From the NCBI GenBank assembly GCA_032622095.1, contig CP136064.1, positions 128,327,605 through 128,391,604 of the forward strand: DNA of 64,000 nt. The letters run 5' to 3'. Source of the DNA: Siphonodentalium dalli (Eukaryota; Mollusca; Scaphopoda; Gadilida; Siphonodentaliidae). The position numbers were made by a program, and so were the translations under genes. This document shows, piece by piece, positions 45,595 through 57,500 of this stretch (position 1 is the first letter of the stretch; every line of letters begins with the position of its first letter). The notes below the pieces were generated by a model that ran no database searches, had not been told where the DNA came from, and saw only the letters and a list, made by a program, of their open reading frames with translations.

Positions 45595-45835
45595 GTTTTG
45601 TGATGCTATCCCGCACAGCGGGCTAGCATCACCAAATTCACCCTCTGGAGACCTCATTCTGCTTAGGCCTCATCTTCTGGGAAGTATCTATAGTATCAAA
45701 TTGATATAGTTGTTAGTTAAATTTCCCTTCTAGGAAGTTTCTATATCCCCTAATTTGCAGAAGATAAAATTCATAATTGAGGTGCCAAATGGGTGAATAT
45801 CACCAACTTCAACTGGGGAACTTCAATCTTATCCT
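45595..45835 (+). mobile_element. Truncated third copy of the double-hairpin MITE
   Basis: GTGATGCTATCCCGCACAGC, GACCTCATTCTGCTTAGGCC and TAATTTGCAGAAGATAAA match the left two thirds of the 45097 copy. The right hairpin is replaced by a GCTCACCTGAG-type repeat at about 45838. Confidence 0.8.
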
Positions 45836-45837
45836 TA

Positions 45838-46335
45838 TCAGATTTGTGAAAATGGGATCACAAAGTCAAATAAGGGCAGAGCCAGAAACTTAACTATTTC
45901 ACTACATAGTAATTCTTAAAATATGTTTGCAAGAACTAGTTGGCTTATATAGCATGGAATGTTCTTCCTTGACTGCAATTCAGATTTTTTTTTAAATGGG
46001 GTCACCTGGTCAAATAGGGGCCAAGCGAAGGACAGTTTCCCTCTTAATATGCTTCCTTCACAAGGACCATCAGGTCTATTTTACTGATATTTATGATATG
46101 TATGAAGGGTTCTTTGGTGTCTGGGAATCAAATTTATTCAAATGGGGTCACCAGGTTAAATAGGGTGGGACCAGGGACATAACTATATGTCTATAGCAAT
46201 TCTTAAAATGTCTTCTCAAGAGAGGTTGGACTATTTAGCTTGCATATTGTATGGAGGAATCAGGAGGATCCTTTAGTGACTGAGATTCAGATTTGTTAAA
46301 ATGAGGTCAACCTGTCAAGAAATGGCGGGCTATGG
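45838..46335 (+). repeat. GCTCACCTGAG-type dispersed repeat, 5'-truncated copy
   Basis: CAGATTTGTGAAAATGGGAT, AGTCAAATAAGGGCAGAGCC and later ~150-bp periods; the GCTCACCTGAG head is missing. Confidence 0.75.
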
Positions 46336-46469
46336 GGAGTTAACACTTTTGTGTCTAATAAAATCATTGAAATACCAAATTCATTAAAACATCTAACTTG
46401 GAACCACCTGACTGATTAATCTGACATACATGTATTGTGTTTTGGGTCCATGGATAATTGGGCTTCAAA

Positions 46470-46815
46470 CATGTCTAAATGGTTTTAGAAAAAGGCGCTT
46501 GTGAGATTGGAAATTTACAACAATTGAGAAAGTTTGAGGTGTCGGTTGTGAAATTCCAACCTAAGACTTGGTAGTCTGGAGCCCGGTCGGGAGGGGACTT
46601 GTTGAGCTGGAGGAGGGGGATGATCAGTAGTGTACAGTTGGTAATTTCAAGGTGGATTTTCACCAATCTACATACTTGAAGTCTCTCTAGCCACATATCC
46701 TGTTTAAATCTACTTCTTTTAAAGTGATTATGAAAAGTGCTGACTGTTGTGGTCTCAGAGTCCCAGTCTTTGCAGTCTGGTGAGCGACCCCACAGTCATT
46801 GACTGTCTTGTTGTT
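46470..46815 (+). repeat. Second dispersed repeat family, near-identical to 58.18 kb
   Basis: CCTAAGACTTGGTAGTCTGG and GAGCCCGGTCGGGAGGGGAC through to CATTGACTGTCTTGTT. It differs from 58180-58440 at only a few positions over some 250 bp, so the two copies are young relative to those at 26 and 30 kb. Confidence 0.85.
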
Positions 46816-47162
46816 AGCATGCATGCACATCAGCTTTATACCCCGCCCGTGCATTTTATATATATAGGGCCTACCGGTACATACAAATACATAAATACCG
46901 GTACGGTAGTTTTATTTAAAGGAGTAGGATCTGTCTGTTGGCCTACGTATGTTTGGATTTTTCTCGTATATAGCTATATACCCATGGACCGATTTAAACC
47001 AAATTTGGTGCGGGAACTCGGGACCGGTACCAGGGCGGATGTTATAACAGCGTTAGTCTTAAAATAAAAATAAAAAAATTTAATAAAAAATAAAAACAAA
47101 ATGCTTGTTAAATTGAGCAAGGAGCTAAAAATAATTTTTGAAACAATTAATTAATATTTTTG
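46816..47162. other. Unassigned spacer
   Basis: No supported feature; the last 100 bp is A-rich. Confidence 0.4.
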
Positions 47163-47166
47163 TTAA

Positions 47167-47636
47167 AGGTACTCAACCCGATAAAACTCCTCTCAATTAC
47201 TATTTCAATGGCTTCGGGGGGTCAAAAATATTTGATTCGAGTCGAGGAAGTCACCCATCAAAGCTCAGATTTGTTAGATATCGATTTTAGAAATCTATTA
47301 TTTTTCATTATCGGGAATACTATCTGGCCCAGAACTCAGTAAAAATTGCGTTAAAATTACCACTTGATTTTAGAGTTATTCATCCTTGTCTGTTTGAATA
47401 GATTTGGAGTACACATCCAGAGCAGATTACGGCAGTTATTGGTACTCATCTCGAGAACATAACAAATTTGAAAAATCAATATCTAATAACTCTGAGCTTT
47501 GTTTGATGGGTTCCTCGACTCGAATCAAATATTTTTTACCCCCAAAGCCAAAGAAATAGTAATATAGGACCCTCTGATCGGATTGTTGTTGTTGGAATCT
47601 GTTGAGATGGGGACCCTCTTTACGGGTTGAGTACCT
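47167..47636. mobile_element. TTAA MITE with ~110-bp TIRs, 470 bp
   Basis: TTAA at 47163-47166 and 47637-47640. Tips AGGTACTCAACCCG inverted. The internal arms carry AATATTTGATTCGAGTCGAG on the left and its complement on the right. Non-coding. Confidence 0.92.
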
Positions 47637-47775
47637 TTAAAGTCAAAATGTTTAAACGATCAAAATGTGCGCGAAGTGCACACAGGGGCCGCCGCCGAAT
47701 AAAGACCATCTAAGATCAATATGTGATAGAAGCGAGCATGGACGTGCGCCGCATGCCCCACCCGACGGTGTATAA

Positions 47776-48560
47776 AGCGGATAGCTCAGTTGGTTTGTGG
47801 AGGAGCGGATAGCTCAGTTGGTTTGTGGGCCGACCTCTGAGCTACACCTTCAACACGGTCGAGGGTTCAAACCGACAAAATATCGGTCGGACTTTGTGTC
47901 GCCATCTGCATTCCCAGTACCACGGGCATCACAAATCAATCATCGATGCCACGATCAGTGATCTGAGAAAGATTCCAGAAGCCAAAGAGTCTCAGACAAA
48001 ATTTGAAAAAATGCGTACTGGATTAACTTCGTACCTCTGCTCCTCTCGTAATGTCATGACCAGAAGTCATGGTAGAAGGGTTTCTCCATCAGAAGGACAC
48101 ATCACAGGAGGATTAGTAATCCCTCCAACCATCAGTACTAATGCTATCAGATTATCTGCATCTTCATAGAGGCACAACTTGGCACAACGTCGGATCGGGA
48201 GCCGACGCTAATGGCTGTCCCGTGTGCAACAATGTGCGCACGTTATTTAGATCCCTACCGTGGCGAAGAAGCCACGGGTTCGGCAAAAAACTTCCTGGAA
48301 AAATAATGGATCTACTCGATCCCGTCCTTGGTCACTAGGACGTAGCAACAGTACAGATACAGATAAAGGCTCCATTTCGGGAGCCTGTTTCAGCCAGTTA
48401 GTCTATAATTTAAATTAGTCATCTGTTTCAGCATTAGCATCATCTTCTGTACCACAAAATAATGTAATGATATGATGTGTAATAGTGTGTACACCGTATA
48501 TATCCAGACGATTTATATGGATTGTAGCCTGAAATGATAAAATAAAGAGCGTCTATCTAT
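47776..48560 (+). mobile_element. tRNA-headed retroposon with a duplicated A-box segment
   Basis: A 25-bp segment AGCGGATAGCTCAGTTGGTT and onward occurs twice in tandem (47776-47800 and 47804-47828). Each contains a pol III A box (TAGCTCAGTTGG). One B box GGTTCAAACC follows at 47864. The head is tRNA-like. The body to about 48560 is unassigned; it includes the stem GGCTCC-ATTTC-GGGAGCC near 48368 and an AATAAAGAGCG then TCTATCTATTTAA end. Open frames inside have no motif. A long SINE or a composite is most likely. Confidence 0.6.
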
Positions 48561-49235
48561 TTAAAGTTCTGCTGTGTGAAAATTTTGAAACAAATTGCCT
48601 TCAGGCCAAAGTTTGGCAAAAAACATCAGAAATTAGCAATTTTTCATAATACTTTTATACAGCGTGTATATCGATATTTCGTGTAATCAGTTGCATCATT
48701 ATTTGGAGGTTCAAATAAGACACGTGGCGACATGCATACATGTCCTAATTATGTCCATTTTTAGATACGATAACCTGACATGCCCGTATAAATACTCCTG
48801 AGTCAGGGGATGTTACTCTAAGAAGCTACCATATTTATAGAGTTATGTCCCCGTGTAGTGACATTTTGTTGGGAAAAAAAAACAACGAACATTGTGTCTT
48901 CAAATGACGATCACATAACTAATGCAGCTAGAAATAGTGTTAAGACAATTTATAGATATTCTTATATTTTGAATAGATCTACTCTTCCTTCTAAACTTTT
49001 TTCAAGGAGTGTTCCTGAAAATATTTGTTGCTTATTTCGTAATTCGTTGCAACTCACTCAGGTGACACTGCCAGTCCGACACTCCACAGTTTCTGCAGGG
49101 ATTGGTGCAAAAATAAGGGGACATCAATTCATTGAAAAATAACTGAAATCTGAACTCACAACACATATACAATGTATATATGCCTGGTTGAGCACATACT
49201 AGACTTAAAGATTTTGATACAGAATTGTCATTTTG
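48561..49235. other. Unassigned spacer
   Basis: A 94-codon plus-strand frame (48858-49142) shows no motif I recognise. Its flanking AG/GT sites are not convincing, so it is left uncalled. Confidence 0.35.
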
Positions 49236-49244
49236 GGGCCAGTG

Positions 49245-49388
49245 TAGTCCAACAAATTAGACTTTCGGATTAATTGGAATTTTAATATTTGGACATTTAT
49301 GGACCATTTAATTAGAAGGAGTAATACAATCGTAAATGTCCAAATATTAAAATATGTATTAATCCGAATAGTCTAATTTGTTGGACTA
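49245..49388. mobile_element. Palindromic MITE, 144 bp, 9-bp TSD
   Basis: The duplication GGGCCAGTG is exact (49236-49244 and 49389-49397). Nearly the whole element is inverted: TAGTCCAACAAATTAGACT at one end and its near-complement at the other, with ATTTGGACATTTA/TAAATGTCCAAAT in the middle. A 9-bp TSD suggests Mutator-type mobilisation. Confidence 0.92.
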
Positions 49389-49401
49389 GGGCCAGTGGGG
49401 G

Positions 49402-49529
49402 CACAGGCTTTGGTAGTTTTATATACCGGTACCTTTTTCATGAAAATGTTATCCTATCTTACTTATAAAGAGTAAGTAAGATAGGATAAAATTTCATGAA
49501 AAAGGTATATAAAACTACCAAAGCCTGTG
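49402..49529. repeat. Near-perfect 128-bp palindrome
   Basis: CACAGGCTTTGGTAGTTTTA at 49402 is the complement of the text ending at 49529. Arms of about 60 bp differ mainly by a 6-bp GGTACC-type insertion in the left arm; the loop is about 7 bp. It sits 5 bp right of the preceding element's target duplication. Likely a young foldback element or hairpin-capped repair product. Confidence 0.92.
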
Positions 49530-50173
49530 ATGGGGGTAGCAATAAGAGTTATCCCCCTTGACTGTGCCTGAAAAATGATATTTTGATGAAAAAATAAGCG
49601 ATTTTCAGGGCCGTGGGACACAAAAACAAGATTTTTCTGAGTATAGCCGCCTATGTTGTCTGGAAGAACACTGTTTCCTCGCAATAATATAACAAAAATT
49701 CCAACTTCTCACCGGTCAAGTGCTATGATTTAAAAAAAAATATTTTTCATGCAGATGACAAATTTTAGGTGCTATAAAGTCACGCTGGTGTCTGGAGCCA
49801 CTGTTTCGCAGAAATCGCTACTACTTGATACTGGTGGGGTCAAGGTCACAGCCCTCATAATTGGCTATGGCAATCGGCAATGTCGAAGCCATTTGCTGAA
49901 GCAAACTGGGCCACGGTAAAGGGTTGCCGTAGCAGATTGCCGAAGCCAAACAATCTGAATTAAAAGGGCTGAGGTCACCTGAAACAATATTTAAAAAAAC
50001 TCAAAGACATCCTCTAAAAATCCACAAAATCATAACTAACCTATATAAGCTTCTCTCAATAATCATGCCACACCCATGGTGACAGAAAACACTGATACTC
50101 TATTCTAAGAAATTTATCCCTACTGAAGTACTGATCATTCGAAACTGTGTCACCTCAGTCAGTCAGTGCCGCT
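49530..50173. other. Unassigned spacer
   Basis: GGCAATCGGCAATGTCGAAG- and GCCGTAGCAGATTGCCGAAG-type text at about 49870-49950 forms a weak inverted pair; otherwise nothing is supported. Confidence 0.4.
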
Positions 50174-50636
50174 GATGGGGTCATTGTCACAAGTCTCCGG
50201 TCACATTCGTAGCCAGCTTTTTAAATCGATCACAAATGTAGCCAGCTTTTCTATGGCGATCACATTTTTAGCCAGCTTTTCATATTCATGCGAGCCTCAA
50301 TGAACAAGATTAGGTTAGTCTCATTTTTCTGAGTTGATGAATGAAAAACAACATAAATTTTAATTTGATATTAGTTCATCTAATAACCTGAGGTTTCCGA
50401 TCAATGTCGTTCTAAAGATGATCGAATTATATTCCAATATATAAGTTGATAAACGAAGTCAGTTTTGGAGCATGACATCGATATTTTAGTCACGAATGCG
50501 ATGACGTCATATTTCGCGCATGGAATTAGAAAAGCTGGCTATGAATGTGATCGCCGGCGAAAACCTGGCTACATTTGTGATCGATTTAAAAAGCTGGCTA
50601 CGAATGTGACTGGAGCCTTGTGACAATGACCCCATC
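50174..50636. mobile_element. TIR element with ~110-bp arms, 463 bp
   Basis: Arms start GATGGGGTCATTGTCACAAG and continue through GTCACATTCGTAGCCAGCTT on both sides. Each arm repeats a GATCACA...TAGCCAGCTTTT motif two or three times. Flanks CAGTGCCGCT (left) and CAGTGCTGCT (starting 5 bp after the right end) may be a decayed duplication. Confidence 0.85.
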
Positions 50637-50658
50637 GGCATCAGTGCTGCTAATGACG

Positions 50659-51072
50659 TAATGGTGTCGTTGTCGGAACGTTTAACTTTTATGCATAAAT
50701 GCACACCAGCCTCAGTTGGTGCGAGATTGAAATTTTGCTGTCAATAATTGCAGTCTGCTTCAATTCATAACTATTTTTCTTCCGAAGATCTGATAAAGTC
50801 ATTCTTTTATCACAATAACGAAACTGCAATAAAATTGATCATCGGTTGCATTTTGATCTTAGTATTAAACAGGGACCGATTGATCTGCACGGTTGTTTGA
50901 TCGATGAACGGAAGAAAATGAACTTACAAAAAATATCAACATGTGTGCATTTATGTAGAAAACACAATGACACTTGTCACGTGACACTACGCGAGACTGG
51001 TGTGCATTTATGTATACAGAAATGCACACAGTGTGCATCTATGTATAAAACATTTCGACAAAGACCCCATTA
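50659..51072. mobile_element. Related adjacent TIR element, ~414 bp
   Basis: Ends TAATGG(T/G)GTC(G/T)TTGTCG are inverted. Subterminal ATGCATAAATGCACACCAG is matched by CTGGTGTGCATTTATG on the other side, and a second CACACAGTGTGCAT palindrome lies near the right end. The tip resembles that of the element 22 bp to the left (ATGGGGTCATTGTC). Confidence 0.75.
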
Positions 51073-51355
51073 GCGTCGGTGCCGTCACGAACGAAACACG
51101 GTGCGCTTTTATATCTGTTAGTGTGTACCTGAACAGGCTGAAGCACTCTTATGTCACAGTGACAAAATTAGAATATTATATAAGGGATGAGATTGTGGCA
51201 TGGGGACAGTCAAAGGGGACATGTCAATTTGACTGAATTGTACCAGTGGATAGTCATAGTGTGAGTCCTAAAACATGACTTCTTTCGCAGATTGCTTTTT
51301 CCAGAAGGGTTCGCACTATGTTCTCTACTGAACTATGTGAGTCCTCGATCATGCC

Positions 51356-52192
51356 ATGAATCTCTACTATGGCTGACAAGTGTGGAGATCATATTCCACC
51401 AGTACAAAACCTTGGATCTTTTTGAAGTTTTGACAGTGAATCTTTATGCTTTTCTCTGAATTTTGTTAGCCAATACTCTTGGGCTCCAAATAAACATGCA
51501 TGCACGTTTATTAATTTCTTGGGTAATTTCCCCCCTGCACAGTGCTTATTTGGGTCTGCACGTTTATTAATTTTGATGCTATGAAAATTGAAATCAACAC
51601 AAACTCAAGACTCTTTCTATGATTCCGATATCAAAATGTTGAGCTTACCGGTATAACTTTATGCATGTAAATGTACATGTATATGGCATGCATGTGAACA
51701 TTTAATAAAACACAACATGACACATACTGTCTTGATTCCTATACTTGACCTACTAGTACAATACAAATACTTTGTTTAACCACAGTTAATATGTTGATGT
51801 TTTACTCAGAGTTCCCCCTGCACTATTATTTGGGTCTGCACGTTTATTAACTTTCAATGGAATTTACGCCCTGCACTATTATTTGGGCCTGCACTTTTAT
51901 TTGGAGCCCAAGAGTATCGCAATAAACATAGAATTAATTACCCAGGAGAAGTTCCATAATTGTACGTCGCAAAGCAAAATCGCTCACAAATTCTCTTAAA
52001 TAGTGAAATTTTGAGATGGGACCTTCACCTACAGTGCAGTACATTATTAAGAAATGTGCAGATAATAACTAAGAAATATATTCTCCGTGTTATTTTTTCG
52101 ACTTTATAAGATTCCATGTCAAAACATCAAAAAGTTCCAAGGTTTTGTACTGGTGAAATATGATCTCTACGGCCGTTAGCCAGAGTAGAGAT
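51356..52192. mobile_element. TIR element with ~90-bp arms
   Basis: Left arm ATGAATCTCTACTATGGCTG to about 51446 is matched by the complement of about 52105-52192, sharing CCAGTACAAAACCTTGGA. An exact duplication was not found. It contains a nested element at 51476-51914. Confidence 0.75.
51476..51914. mobile_element. Nested TA-flanked MITE, 439 bp
   Basis: TA at 51474-51475 and 51915-51916; inverted tips CTCTTGGGCTCCAAATAA. Inside, TTTGGG(T/C)CTGCACGTTTATT and CCCTGCAC blocks repeat about four times. TA flanks fit a Tc1/mariner-type insertion; non-coding. Confidence 0.75.
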
Positions 52193-54204
52193 TCATCCTA
52201 TTTATCTATTGTGAGTCCCAGTCTCTTATTGTTCAGAGGGAGCAATGAGGTATCTGTATCTCCTTGAATGGGTGTGTTAGTTAGCACATAGCCCTGTTTC
52301 GATTCAGAATGGAATCCAGCTCTAGTTGGATTTAAATGTTGTGTAAGTGAGGTTATTTCAAATTTAGTAAAGAAGTGAGAGTCAGGAACAATTTTGGTGC
52401 TGTTGTAAGGGAATTATAGGCTTAGTCTCAAAGAGATTAACATATCATCTACATGTCTTGTTTGTGAAAATATATATGACTGGCACAAAATTATTAGAGA
52501 CCGGCACAAACCAAAATGACAGGTACCAAAATTTGATTTATTTCCAGGCTTGCGGAAGGGAAATTTGGGCAAGGGGAAAGGGACCTTAAAGTCGACCTAC
52601 TACTGACCTTCTTGTAGAAACACTGATAATACCTATATATAAGTTTAGAGATAAGACACTATATGGTGACAATATAATGTCACCATTGCTGTCTTGGCTG
52701 TGATGGGGTTAATCGGCACCGAGTTACACCTGCTAAATGGTAAAATATATGATTGGTTATGTATTCAAATAGATTTATTTGTGATAAATTCTTCAGATAT
52801 TGCATATTTCATCATTCCAAAGAAATAGTATTTAATTGATCATTTATACTCATTGGTTCCTAATAATCGTGATGACCTAATAATAGTGATGAGTGGGGAT
52901 TTAGCTGAAATTAATAATAGTGATGGCAATTTCACTCTATGTCTCAATGCCAAATAATAGTGATCATTCTGGATCATTGGGAATTTTCTCCAAAATTAAT
53001 AATCGTGCTGACACTATTATTAGACATCTGAGAGTATGAGGTGATATAACGGTGATACTTAAATCAATGTTTTTTCCCCAGCATTTTCTTGTGGAAACAA
53101 TGTAAAATTAAATTAGAGTGAATAGGTGCACACTTCACATATGAATCTTGTTTTGGACATGAAATAATACAATTTGTGTAGGACCCCTAGCGGAAATTAG
53201 GACCCAGCAAATTGGGGGTTTTCATTTTGAATCATCTCGAATCAAATCGGCGAAAGATTTTAGATCGCATCAAATAGTATCAAGAGTGAAGAACAATTCA
53301 GATATCACTTGAATCGGCAGCCATAATGAATAGAAACATCATACAGATAAGTGATTGTTAATGGATCTTGTATTATGCAACCATAATGTGTTTTCTGTGC
53401 AATTCATCCTCTAATGCACTAATATACTTGATGATACCAAATCAACAAGAAAGACAGTATTGCTAGAATTTGCATGCATCTCATTTTGATGATAAATATA
53501 AATTGATGTGACTGCGATGAGTGATGGGTGGAGAGTAACTGAAGAAACCATGGGAATGGAAATGAATCAATAAAATTTAAATCAGGACAGGCAATTTCTA
53601 ATAAAATCAAACAACTTTGCTTTGAATCACACCGAATCTAGTGACAATTTTTAATTTAAACCACTATTTGTGGTACGTTTACAAAATGTTTTCATCTTTT
53701 GCGAGGATGCATTAATGATAGAATGTGAGGTTAATTCTCTGAAAATTGTATAAGATGGTGCTGATGTAACTGTTTATAATAAAATATACTTAAGTCATCT
53801 GATACCACACATCCCATGAAACTGCTATTTTTCTTCTACAGTATTGCTTTAGAAATGCATAATTGGCTTATACAGCTTTTTCTAAGGCATCTTTTTCATT
53901 TTGCCATACTAGTAGCAAATTTCGAGGACTATATAATACCACACAAAGTCAAATTCGTCAAACGATACCAAACCACCCATTCCCCACCTTACAAGTAACA
54001 ATATTTTCAAAGAAGTAAGTAGCGTGTCTTTGAATATGTTATATCTGTACATTTTGGACAACCACTCCATTACATGTAGCTTATACTCTGTTTTCAGCAA
54101 TGTAATATCATGTGATGTTACGAAAACTTATATGATATGTTTTTCCAGCTATTGGTACTATGGTCTTGGTCAAATGATTGTCAGTCAGAAGTTTCGATTG
54201 CAAG
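52193..54204. other. Intergenic spacer with an AATAATAGTGATGA-like cluster
   Basis: Between about 52858 and 53030 the motif TAATAATAGTGATGA or variants (AATAATCGTG) occurs about seven times, partly on the opposite strand (CACTATTATTAG). The rest is AT-rich with no supported feature. The NUDT8 promoter should lie near the right end, but no clear element was seen. Confidence 0.5.
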
Positions 54205-54518
54205 ATGTATATACTATTGAGCAAGCTTTGCTACACTCACCAACCGATACTGTTACAGTTTGCTCGAGCTAGCATAAGTATAAAAAGACAGGCATCCAGC
54301 AGAGTACTGACATTTGACGATGCTGTCTCCCAAGAGAACAGACTGAGATTGAAATCAAAACTTATGAACATTGAACAGACAAAGATTGAGGTGGCCAAGA
54401 AAAAAAATTTGAAGCGCGTTTCCAGTATTTTGGCTCCACTGTGTCTGGTTGATGGAGTGCCTTCATTCTTATTTACTCTCAGGTCTGACAAACTTCTAAT
54501 GAACAGAAGTCAGATAAG
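54205..54518 (+). CDS. NUDT8: NUDT8-like exon 1
   Basis: 104 complete codons plus two bases. ATG 54205 was chosen as the first in-frame ATG; a frame-compatible upstream start would need a TTG at 54178. The donor is AAG-GTAAGA. Ends DKLLMNRSQI-S. Confidence 0.88.
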
Positions 54519-57500
54519 GTAAGAATTGCCATATACAACTTTTTGGCATATATAACTTATAATGTTACTTTAATTTGCTAAATAATCATTCTAGCTTTTC
54601 AAAGTGTTTGAGATCCTAATTATATTATCATATGTGTATCATATACTGCTCTCTTATTATTTACTAGTGAACTTGACCTCGAGATGAGAGCCATCAATTA
54701 TTATGGAATGACAATCTGGTTTCATAGCAATTCTATCAAGGAGGATATTATCTATAGCTTTATCAGGGGGGGTCTGCACATTTTCCCAAACACTAGGCGG
54801 GGGTTGGGTTGGTGATTTAGCAGCCCGGCTTACACATTTTTCCTGGCCCTGTAAATTTTTTATTGTCACCAAATTTCATATGGATCCTCGAGGTGACCTC
54901 TGGATGGGAGCCTCTATTTTTGCCACAAAATTTGTTTAAAACAAACATGGCCATGCACCAGCAGCCTTGTTACAGTCTTGTTGGTAGATAAAAAGTAGGA
55001 ATGCTTCTATAATCATGATGCAGAACATTGATCGGATAAGATCAGGAAAACCGAGTAAAATAGTCATTTGAAGCAGTTTGGATGGGGTGGGTCCCTATTT
55101 TAGTATCGGGAAAAAAAAAAAATTAGGGATGGTGGGTACCCAGAGGGCGGAAAATATTTTTTTGCGCATTGTGTCTGGAAATGTTTTCCTGAACCCCCAC
55201 TGGAACCCCCTGGCTTTATTGCCTTTAAAGTATAGTTGGAGTTACTGACCTTCAGTTGCAACAACAACATCTAATTCAACATTGATCACTTTTCATCATG
55301 TTCCACTGAAATAAGTGTTTAAAACTAAATGGGACATATACACTAAACTTGTTAATAGCAAAGAATTTTTATATTGAAATAATTATACCCAACTTTTGAA
55401 GAGAATGGGGGTATACTGGATTGTTCTTGTCCATCCGTCAGGAGATTTATCCGTCCATTGTACTGGTCATTCGTCCGGGAAGATATATCAGTTGAGTATT
55501 CAATTGTGTTTTCCGGATTTTCTGTTCTAGAGTTATTCATCTTTTGTTTATCTGGAAATATTTTTTTTTGGTCCGTCTGAGCAGATATCTCCACCATCAG
55601 TTGACAAATCTCAATGAAATTTGGTATGGATGACATTGGATGTTCACTACTAGGAGGGCAATCAACTTTTTAGCTCACCTGATACGAAGTCTATAGTCAT
55701 CACTCCTCGTCCGTCGTCCGTCCGTCCATCGTCCGTCAACAATTCTTTAAACATCTTCTTCGGAACCATAAGACCGAATGGGTTCATATTTGGTGTGGAT
55801 ATTCCCTAGGTGACTCACATTCAGATTTGTTCAAATAAGGTCACTGGGTCAAATAGCTGCGAAGCCAGGGCCATAACTCTTTCCCTCCATAGTAATTCTT
55901 TTAAACATCTTCTTCTCAAATACCATCAGGCCAAATGGGTTAATATTTGGTATGAATGATCCTTGGGTGACTGGGGTTCAGATTTGTTCAAATGAGGTCA
56001 CTGGGACAAATGTGGGCGGGGCCAGGGACATAACTCAAATTTATTTTTTTAGATTTAACTCTTTAACGGGGGGGGGGGGGGGGGGGGGGGGGTTATTGCT
56101 ATTGAGTTATATAGCAATGCTATACTATATATAGAGGTTATCAGAAGTTGGATCAGTTGCACAATGGCCAACAATAACCCAAATTCAACTTGATAGAACA
56201 AGAAACTGCGCTATTGGAAAAATAATATTTTATCAAGATTCCATCTACTCATACAACAAAATAAGAATAACTATGCAGAACTCAGCTAAAAATAAGCAAT
56301 AAAATGAAAGCACACTTGTCCATATGTGACATGGAAATAAAGATATAATAAATAATGGAATAAAATAGACTTTTGACAACGTAAAACATAAAATCTTAAC
56401 ATATAAATTGAAGGCCAGCCGGGCCAGCTTGAACAATTTCAAATTGTTTTCCAAGTTAATGTGGATCAGCTTGTAATGTTAATCACAGTAACAAAGATTT
56501 TATCGTCACTGATATCGTGAGCAAAAAAGAAGTGAGATTGGGCCATCCATCCATATGTTATTCCCAATTATTACGAAGCCTATTACTTCAGGCAGTGGCT
56601 ACCAGCCTGCCATTACATGCTATAACATGTTTCCTCAGTTCTGGTTTCTGAGATGCCCCAAGAAGAGTCATGCGGGTATATCATGGTTATGTTTGGTTTT
56701 AGCATTATTCTTCAAACTGGGATGAACTGGGATGAACAGTTGTATTTCCACATGTTTTGATAAACAATTTGGTTCAAGCAATATATCACATATAAGATAT
56801 GTACAAATGTTTTCATTAAACAAAAATTATGGGCAATAACTATAAGAAGTTTTTTCTTTATATATGCTTTAGCTATGATAATAGTTCTAGCTTTTTGCAA
56901 GAACAGATTGTTGAAAACTAGAATATACAAGCTTTACTTAACATAATTTGAGAGAAGATTTGTTGTGTGTTGTTGCCACTTTCAGTTTGTTTATTGACAA
57001 AATCAGCTGCAGTCAATCACATACTGTTAGAGACTCTTCATGGTTAACTCTTTCGCTGCCACCCCGCCACACGGACATACTCCCCAGTGCCAAGCATTCT
57101 GGGTGTAAATACAAGTATTTTATGGATATGTGGGTAATGCAATGATTATCGGGTAATTATCGGTGTATTTAGTTGAAACTTCACATGTGGGTATATATGA
57201 CAATGACCTATCACCTGCCCCGACGTGGAGACCCATTCAATGTCAAAGCCTTTGGGTCACGTGCCATTGGCGGCCATCTTGGATTTGCTTTAATTTATGT
57301 TTTTCGGTAAATATTTTCAATTCATATATGATTAAATGTTTGTTTTTTGTTCTATTGTTCTATCCCATTAATTAATGCTTCACCAGTTAATCATATTCCG
57401 GCTACTATTCCGTATTTTTCACCGACCTCATTCCGACGCTAAACTGATCAGCAGGAAGGAGGCCGCCAAGTTAATTATGATGTTTATTTTCCACTCATAT

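Noticed and set aside
47825-48169. 114-codon frame in the tRNA-headed retroposon
   Set aside because: It starts inside the tRNA-like head and shows no known domain, so it is probably chance.
48858-49142. 94-codon plus-strand frame
   Set aside because: No recognisable motif and weak splice context; left as spacer.
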